From the NCBI GenBank assembly GCA_031398325.1, contig JANNNB010000011.1, forward strand, positions 1-37,704: a stretch of 37,704 nt of DNA, given 5' to 3'. A model generated the notes under the pieces. That model saw nothing but the letters and a program-made list of their open reading frames with translations. It ran no database searches and was not told the origin of the DNA. Within the stretch, counting starts at the first letter, position 1, and every line of letters begins with the position of its first letter. This DNA comes from Sva-07 sp031398325 (GTDB lineage: Bacteria > Actinomycetota > Acidimicrobiia > Acidimicrobiales > Ilumatobacteraceae). Of the stretch, positions 7,533 to 16,700 are shown in pieces. Both the position numbers and the translations under genes were made by a program.

Positions 7533-7611
7533 CCCGATATCGCCCGCTCGGAATCACAGCACTCACCGGTCAGCAGCCGCCACACGCCGGCCCAAGCCGA
7601 GCACTGCGCTT
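7533..7611 (+). repeat. Dispersed intergenic repeat, copy D
   Basis: Copy D lies between the GNAT gene and the 3' end of the giant surface-protein gene. It shares CCGATATCGCCCGCTCGG (left) and CGGCCCAAGC with GCACTGCGCTT (right) with copy B. Within D, GCTCGG and CCGAGC form an inverted pair of 6 bp across about 45 nt. Confidence 0.65.
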
Positions 7612-7728
7612 CCCCAGCAAAGGTGACCGAACACAGCGCGCACTTCAGCGGAGAAGCCGAATGCGTCGGTGAACGCCGATCACCGTCGAGTGCGAATGAT
7701 CAAGCCCGTGCCGCATCCGTTCGGTGGG

Positions 7729-10700
7729 TCAACCACTCCGGTGCAGGCGGCGCGAACGAACCAGCACGATGCCGGCGGCCAGGAACACGCCGGCGAGCAC
7801 CAGTATCACTGCGACGGAGCTGCCCGTGACGGGAAGCCCGCCAGTGGGTGGTGTCGCCGTCACCGGTGGGGCTGCGCCGGCCATGGTCGTGGTCGTGGCG
7901 TTCGGCGGTGCCGGGATCGAGGCGGCGATCGTCGTCGCGGGCACGGTCGAGGACGGCACGCTCGTGGTGGGAGTAGTCGTCGTCACGGCTGCGGCGCCAA
8001 CGAGCAGGGCGATCGCGACGCGGTTGTTGGACGGATCGGGGTCGTCGTCTGCGCTGGTGACCGTCACCGCGCCGAGCAGGCGGCCGCTGACGTCGGCGCC
8101 CACGGCGATCACGAGCGGGAGTTCGGCCGTTGCGTCCGGGTCGAGACCGCCGATCGACGTGCAAACGACCCCTTGGACCGCCTCGCACGTCCATCCCGTC
8201 AGCGCCGCCACACGCCGCCGGAATCCATTCGGAACTTCGTTCGAGCCGGCGTATGACAGGCCGCTCGGGAGTTCGAGCGTGACGGTGATCGGCCCCGACG
8301 GATCAGGACCCGCATTCCCGATGATCAACGTCCACGTCGTCGTTCCTCCGGGTGGCGCGTCGGCGTCGGCGCGCACCGTCGCCGAGAGGTCGGCCCCGAT
8401 CTTCGGTGCCAGTGTCGTTGTCGTGCTGGTGGTGGTGGTGGTGGTCGTACTCGTGGTGGTGGTCGTCGTCGAGGTCGTCGTGGTGGTGCTGGATGTCGTC
8501 GGCACCGCGTTGACCGTCACCGTGGCCCTCGACACCCCGCATCCTTCGTCGTCGTCGCACACCTCGACCGACAACGTGTAGGTCCCCGCCGTCGAGTAAA
8601 CGTGCGACAGGTCGAACGTCGGGTCGGTGGGCGTCGGCCCCTCTCGAGCGGTTCCGTCGCCCCAGTCGACCTCGACCGTCCATGAGTCCGCACCAGGATC
8701 CGCGAAGCCGCCCGAAGCGTTGAACGTTTCACCGGCCTCGAGCACGGCGTCGGTGAGCGCGCCGACCGACGGAAGCACATTGACGCATGTCACCGTCGCC
8801 GATGCTTCGTCGGTCTCGGCGTCGCCATCGACGACCTGCAGACCGATGGGGTACACCCCGTCGTCGGCACATTCGAGGTCGGCGGTCATCGCCGTCCCGT
8901 CGTCGTAGCCGTCGCCGTCGAGGTCCCATCGATACTGCAGGTCGGTTCCGTCAGGATCGGAGGAATCCTCACCGGACAGTGCCGCCGTCTGCCCCTCCGG
9001 CACCGATTCCGGGGCGTCGATCACCGCGATGGGCGGCTGATCGACTGCACCGACCAGCACCAGGAACGAGGTCGTGCCGCACTCCCCCGCGTCGGCGTCG
9101 TCGTCGCACACTTCCACGGTCACCGAGAACTCGCCGGCACCGGCGAACGCGCGCGACAGCGTGAACGTCTTGCCGGTCAGCGACAACGGTTGCGGCCCCG
9201 CGCCATCCTCCCAGTCGACGGTCGCCGTCCAGTCGTCGGCGCCGGGGTCGACAAAGCCGCCCTCCCGCTCGAGGAGACCACCGATCACCACGGACGCGTC
9301 GCCGATCGTGTTGACATCTGGCACCACGTTGCCGAACTCGATCGAGCGCCGCACCGTGCGGGCAGCACCGACGTCGTCGACGACACGCAGCCCGACCTCG
9401 ATGGTCACTGGCCCGTCGGGTTGGGTCACGGTGGCGCTCGTTGTCGTCGGCTCGCTGTCGTCGGCGCCGTAGACCTCGTCGCCGTCGAGATCCCATGCGT
9501 ACGAAACGATGCTGCCATCGGGGTCCGTCGATCCGACCGACGACAACGTGACGACCGATCCCTCGTCGACGCTCGTCGGGCTCGAAATCACGGCGATCGG
9601 CTGGGTATTGCCGTCGCCCGTGACGACGACGTCAACGAACGCCGTGTCGCACCCGCCATCGTCGTCACACACGACCACTGTCACGCGATAGGTACCGCCC
9701 GTCGCATAGGTGTGGTCGATCTGGACGTCGCGACCGTTGATTTCCGCTGCGGTGAGCGCTCGCGCGGCGACACCGTCACCGAAGTCGACGGTCCCGGTGA
9801 ACGTCTCGTCCGGGCTGACGTCGTCGTACTCACCGATGATCCGAACGGTGCGCTGCGATACGTACGGTTCGAAGAGTTCGAGTTCCGGGGCAACGTTCAC
9901 GAACACGATCGTCGCCGTCGTCGTTCCGATCCCGCCTCGATTGTCGGTGACGCGCACGCCGACCGTCACCGACCCGTTGTCGCGGAGCCGAACGCTCGGA
10001 TCGACACGGGTGGCGTCGTCGTACTGGCCGTCGCCATCGAGATCCCACGCGTACGCCACCACCGAACCGTCGGCATCGGTCGAGGATGCAGCCGTCGGTC
10101 GAACGGTCGCGGCCTCGTTGACCGTCAGGCTCGATGCGGTGATCACCGCGATCGGTGGAGAGTTCGTGGCGAGCACCGTGATGCTGATCACCCCGGGAGC
10201 AGACGTGTTCACGCCATCGTTCGCCGTGTACGTGATGGTGTCGACACCCGAGAATCCGTCGGTCGGGGTGTAGGTCAGATTCGGCGCGGTGCCGGTGAGG
10301 GTTCCGTTCGTCGGCAGGCCGGTGACCGCGAACGTGAGTGGGTCGTTGGTCGGATCGCCTCCGGACAACGTGATCGGCACGGCACCGGGTTCGATCGTGA
10401 GCGAGTACGACGCGGCCGTCGGCGGGTCGTCACGCAACGTGCCGAGCACGAAGTCGAGCGTCGTGGTTTCGGTGGCGCGCACGTTAGCGGTCGCCTCTGC
10501 CGTCTCGAGAGCTGACGCGGTCGTCGGAATCACACGAACCAACCAGTCGCGAGCACTTCCGCCGGCGCCTGCCGGCGCGCCTGTGATCGTGTACCGGCCG
10601 TTGCTGCTCGTCGTCGCGGACCCACCGAATCCGGTCGTGACCCTGGCTCCGTTCACCGGCGCTCCGAGTGAATCGGCGACCAGCCCCGTGATCACGCCCA

Positions 10701-13700
10701 CACCATCGCCTTCGGTGCCGAAGTCGACGACGACATCGGCCCCGCACGAGATGGTCACCGTCTTCGTGGCCGTGATGAAGTCTTGCTTCGATGCCTCCAC
10801 CGTGTACGCCTGCGGGATGTTGTTGGCAGCCGTCGGTACCGCTTCGATCACGAACAACCCGTCGGCATCGGTGAGATCGAACCGTTGGAAGTCGATGCGG
10901 ACGAGCGCGCCCAGGATCGGCGCTCGCGTGACCGCGTTGATCACGCGGCCGCGGACACGAGCGGGCTCGCACACCCTGACCATCAACAGGTCCGGCGCCT
11001 GGGTCACCTCATCGGCGCGGGCGGTCACCTGCGTGCTCGCCGTGTTCCAGTACCTCCGTGGAGACCCCTCGTCGGCGGCAGAGACGGACACCTGTGACGG
11101 ATCGTTGAGCCCGTTCAGCGCAACGTTGTCGACGCGGTAGCGACCGTCCGGACCAGTCGTTTGACCGTTCACCCTCATGCCCGCCAGCGGCGCCCCGGTG
11201 GCACCATCGCGGACGGTCCCCTCGATCGTGCCGGTCCTGCGCCGGGTGACCGTCACCGTGGCACTCGCGACCTGGCCCTCGGTCAGGGTGACGGCCACTG
11301 GCGTATGCGTGATGAATCCGGTGGCGAACGCCACCATGCCGATGACGCGAGTGGGTGCCACGTCGACGCCGAGTAGATGGGTCAGTCGTACTCGTCCGTC
11401 AGGGCCGGTCAGCAGGCCGTTGTAGTTCTGTTGATCGATGCGCACCGTCGCTCCCGGCACCGGGACACCGGTCTCGTCGACGACGAGGACGTCGACATCG
11501 GCGAACACCTGGCGCGGGAACGGAATGGCGATGTCGAGGGGCACTTGGGCCCCGCACCGGCCGAGCGTGACGCTGCGCGTGGCCGTGCCCGTGGGCGAGA
11601 TGTCGTCGGGTGTGAATGCACGTACCGACCGCGTGGTCGGCCGGTTGTCCGGCGCCGCGAGCTGAGCTCCGGTCAACACGAAGATCCCGTTGGCATCGGT
11701 GAGTCCACCGCCGGTCTGACCCGCGCCGTAGTCGACTCGGGCGTTCGGAACCACGCGCCCGGTGCGCTGGTCGAGCACTCGGACACGCACGCTGGCGGTG
11801 CAGGCCTGCTGCATGACGATGTCGAGGTTCGTCGTGGTGCCCGCCGTGATCGTCGTCGTCGCGGTCCGCGTGTGATAGCCGGACTTCTTGACCTGTAGGC
11901 CCGAGCCGGTCGACGTCTGACCCAGCGGCAATTCGATCGACGCCAGCGTGTACCGGCCGTCAGCAACGGTGGTCCGGTTCAAGGCGTATTCCACACCGTT
12001 GAGCGGCCCGAGCGGCGTTCCATCGGGAGCGACCCCGGTGATCGTGCCGGTGAGCGCGCCGTACTGGCGCGGCGCGACCGTGAAATCGAGACGGCTAGTG
12101 ACGCCGCAGGCCACGGTCACGGTCGCCGGCGGCGACAACGGGTAGTACTCAGAGCCGGGATTGGTGAGCGAATAGGTGCGAGGAGCGTTGCCGGCATCGA
12201 GCGCCAGCGTCGTCGTGGAATAGTTCCCGTTCGCGTCGGTGACGGCTCCGAACACCCCGATCCCTTGGACCCCTTCACCCGTCGTGCGATGGGTCACTCG
12301 CCCACTCAGCTGACCACGACACACCGGGATCAGCCCGAACTGGAGCGACATGTCGGTTCCGGTCTCGCGCACGAGCGCGCCATTGACACCGCGAACCACC
12401 AGGCGGAAATTCTGGGCCGTGAACGTCGAGCCGGCACGCAGGTTGAGCAGCGAGGTACCGTTCGGCGTCACCGTCGCCGGCGAGAACGTGGCCGTCACTC
12501 CGGCCGGCAGGCCAGGAGCGCTGAGTGTGACGGGGCCTGTGAACCCGTTCGCAGTGAGCACGCTGACCGTGAAGCTGACGTTTGCGCCGGGGACGAGTGT
12601 GGCGCTCGATGGGTTGATCGTGAGTGCGAAATCGCGGATCAGCGTGACCGTCGCCGAGTCGACGCCGCGACCACCCTTCGGATCGGTCGCCCGGAACGAG
12701 ACGTCGGCGACCTCGCCAGCGGCGCATAGGCCCCCGCAGATGGTCGTGCGCACCTGGTCGGCCGACAATGACGGGTCGAGCGCGAACGAATCGTCGAAGG
12801 CACCATCGCCGTCGAGGTCCCACGCGTAGGTGAGCGCTTCGGTCTCGCCCGGGTCGCCATCGGTGGCCGAACCGGTGAGCTGCAATGGTGCGCCGACCCC
12901 GATCGCATACGGGCCACCCGCATCGACGACGGGCACCACGTTTGCCGTGACGAGGAACGGCACCGACACCGGGGCTCCATCGGGCACGGTTTCCACCACG
13001 AGCTGGCGCGCACCGACCGAACCGGTCACCGTCAGTCGCCCGGCAGCACGACCATCCGGCCCGCTCAGCGCTTCGACCACCTGGTCGCCGAGCGTGAACC
13101 GCACCGTGACTCCCCGAAGTGCCGAGCCACCAGCGCGGGTGACGCGGGCGGCGACCTCGGCGTCGGCGCCGAGCGGAGCGGTGGTGGCTCCCTCGTAGGT
13201 CACGTCCGCGGGGATCGGGTTGCCGGTGATGGTCAGTGTGGCGCCCGCCGTCACCGTCCCACCGATGTCGCTGATCGCGACCCGGGGAGCTTCGGCAGCA
13301 GAGAACGCCAACGCGACGGTCGCACCGGCGTCGACGGTCAATGACGCTCGGCCATCGCCGGGGTCCAGGACCGCTTGCACCGGGAGGCCTGCGACGCGAC
13401 TCGCGTTGCGGACATTGACGACCTCGCCCGTCTGCGCATCGAGTCGATCGATGACGAACGCTGGAACCGGTTCGGTCGGCGGAGGCGAGGTGTTGGTGGG
13501 CGGAGCTTGGGCAACCGGAACGATCTGGGGCGCAAATCCTTGCGCCAGAACACTCGGTCCGCCGAGCCGCGTCGAGATCGGCCCGGCGGCGACCGTCCGA
13601 TCCGATGGCGGCGTCGCGTCGGTCCCGCCGACGACGGCCCCCGACTCGACGGTGGCTCGGAACCCGGCGAATCCTTGCGGACCAGGGGGTGGCGCGACGC

Positions 13701-16700
13701 TGAGCGACAGCGAGACGTACGCCGATCCCCCGTCTTTGTCGCGCACCGTGACCACGACGAAGTACACGCCCGGCGAGAGGCCGCTCGGGAGATTGATGTT
13801 CTGCGTCCAAGCGTCGAGGGAGGGCTGGCCGGTCAGCGGATCGATCGGTGGCGACGTGTACGAGGTGATGCCGCCCTGCGGCCAGCCTGGAGTCGGCGAC
13901 GTGATGGCAATCTCCAACTGCTGTCGGTCGATCAGGCCTGCATCATCGACACTCACTCGCAGGGTCTGTCCCCCGTTCGTCGCCGGCAACCACTCCACCG
14001 TCGGCGGTGCGTTCGCCACGACCACGTCGGCGATGTCGCTCGTGTGGGCGGTGCCACCCGCATCGGTCACCGTGAAGTCGACGGGGTACGTGCCGTTGTC
14101 GGAAAAGACGTGACGACCCGACGACGGGTTCTGCCCCGCCGCATCCGAGTAGCGCCACTGGTAGTCGAGGGCGCCGTCGGCGTAGGACGACAGATCGGTG
14201 AACTGCACCTCTTGTCCCTCGACGGGCGCCCCTGGCTGCCAGCCGAAGTACGGCGTCGCCTCGGTTTCGGTGCACGTGGGGAACTCCAGGACCGGTGTCG
14301 GATCGCCGGCCCGTGTCACGACGGCGACAAACTCGAATCGCGACCGCACCGAGCCGGTGTGCCGCGTGGCCGGTCGGTCGCCGACCCCCCGATCGGGCCG
14401 TTGCTCGTCAGGGTCCCGGTACGGGCCAGGGATGATCTCACCGGGGTTCGTCGGGTTGATGGTCTCGATCGCCGGATCGGTGTCGTTCCAGTAGCCCGGA
14501 TCGGACGCATTGTCGAACAGGCGCTCGCGCGTGCCACACCATGACGTCGATTGGTACGTCCCGTCGCCGTTGCCGGCGAACTCCAGAGGCGCCTCCGGGT
14601 TCCAGTCCCACGCAAAGCTGGACGAGTCGACGCGCGGCACGAAGGCGAGATCCGTCGGGATCTGCTGCAGCGGTTGATACAGATTGGGCACCGGCAGGTC
14701 GGGGTTCGTGTCTTCGGGCAGGATGAGTGTGCCCCGTCGCAGCGTGTAGGCGGCCTGATTCAGGGCGTAGTTGTCGGCGTAGTTCCCGAGGTTGTTCACC
14801 CGCAGCCGCTCGGGGGTGACCGAGAAGTCGACGGTGCCGATTTCGAGCGGCGGAAGATCCGCGAATCCGGTCGCGGTGGTCTGGCCCGCGACGCGGATCG
14901 GCGAGTCGTAGACAGCGGTCTGGCGGTCTGCGGGATCTGCTCGGTCCCACTCCTCGACGTCGGTTCGCAGGACGATGCCGGACGTGTCGAACCCTTCGTC
15001 GACGCCGCCGAGCGTGAACTGGACACTTCGCGCGTTGTCGTCGATGGTCGCTCCGCCGGAGCCGCTCGGTGCGATGGTGCCGCGGCGTTCGAGCTCTCCG
15101 GGAGTCAGCCGGAAGTCTACGACGCCGGGGATGATGAACTCGGTGTCGATGCGCTGTGTGGCGATGAAGCAATTCGGCATCGAATCGTCGGCATTCGGGC
15201 CATCGCAGTCGTCCTGACCCGGCCCCCAGTCGTTCGTCGACGTTCGCTCGTAGTCGAGGATCGTCTGACGGAACCGGTAGTGGACGACGAAGTCCTCCGA
15301 CGGCCCGAGGTCGACGAAACGTTCGAGGCGCTCGCCTCCGCCGATGTTGATGGCGGGGTAGGCACGAGCGATCACTTGCGCCGAGGAGTTCACGCCGTCG
15401 GGATACTCGAAGATCGTGCGAGCGACCCCGTTGGCATCGGTGAAGGCGCCCGTGACCGTGAGCGTCGTGCCGTCCGGGCCGTTCTCGACCTCGAAGTCGA
15501 CGGCGGTGTTCACCACGGGTCGACCAGTGCAGTCGGTCAGGGTGGCGCTGATCAGCGAAGATCCGCCCGGCGTGGGCGTCGGTGTACTCGCGGCGAGCGT
15601 CATCTGATCCGTGCACGGCACCACGACGATGTCCTCACCGGCCTTCGCCTCGATCGGCGGCGACAGATAGGTCACCGTCGTGTCGCCGGGCACGCTCGCG
15701 ACCACGCGCACCTGGATCAGATCGGCGTTGTTGACCTCGACGGCGGGCTCGATCGGCATTGAGTAGATGCGAACGTCGCCGACCCCGCGTGGGGTGAAGG
15801 TGCGAGTCGGGCCGACGTCATCGACGGTCGACACCGTCACTTCGGCCGAGGTGGCACCGTCGGCCCAGAGCCGGTCGAGCCGAAGCTCGACGTCGGCCGA
15901 CACCAGCAGTGCATCGAGATCGGCGGCTGACCATCCTTCGGTGTCGGCGTTCGGGCCCTGCCCGAAGCGCGTCTGGAACACGTCGAGATCGGTCATGCTC
16001 GAACCCGATCCTCTGGCAGCCGGTGTGCCGGCGGGCGTGAGCAGGATCGGGAACGCACGATCGACGAGCGTTCCGTCACCGTTGAAGTCGACCCGTGAGA
16101 AGACCCCTTCGACGTTGTTGCAGCCGGGTACGTTCTGGAACACGAAGCACCCGTCGAGGTTCATGTCCCGCTTGGGATGCGTGAGCGAACCGTCGAGCTC
16201 GACTTGCTCGATGTCCGGACATCCGTCGTCGCCCGAGCAGAAGTCGAGCCAGGCGTCTCGGTACCGGCGGAAGTCGCGCATGTCGATCCGCCCGTCGGGG
16301 GTCGTCGACGCCGTACCGAGCAGGAAGCTGCCGAGCACGGTGTCCTCACCCGTCGGCTGCCCGCGGTCGTCGTATGTCACCCGACGATTTCCATCCGGCG
16401 AGCCGTCGCTCACGTCGAGCAACGCGTCGAGGCCCGATCCGTTCGTCAGACCGAGGAGCGCCGAGAAGACGTCGAGACGAGGTGTGAACGAATTGTCCAG
16501 ATCGGTCTGGCCACTGCCCAGGAGCAGGCTTCGAACCTGCGTCCAGCTCGGGGCGAGCCCTGACAACAGACCTGCGGCGGCCGCGACGTGTGGCGCAGCA
16601 AACGAGGTGCCCTGGGTGCGAACCCAGGTCGGCACGCCTGCGGCGGTGACGAACGGGGCCACGACGATGCCACCTGCGCTGATGTCGCCGTTGGTGTTCG

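Noticed and set aside
555..7611. Interpretation of the four repeats as integron attC sites
   Set aside because: The single-gene spacing and common orientation fit, but the GTTRRRY/RYYYAAC core pair is absent (the related TTGGGC block is preceded by C), no long hairpin could be drawn by eye, and no integrase is in the window.
8413..8495. Triplet repeats as a CRISPR or minisatellite array
   Set aside because: They lie in frame in a coding gene and encode a Ser/Thr linker; there are no spacers.
9190..15762. Several long plus-strand open frames (for example 9190-10515, 13375-14544 and 14551-15762) opposite the giant gene
   Set aside because: They are Arg/Asp/Val-rich mirror products of GC-rich antisense coding, without domain-like sequence, and the minus strand is clearly coding across the whole region.
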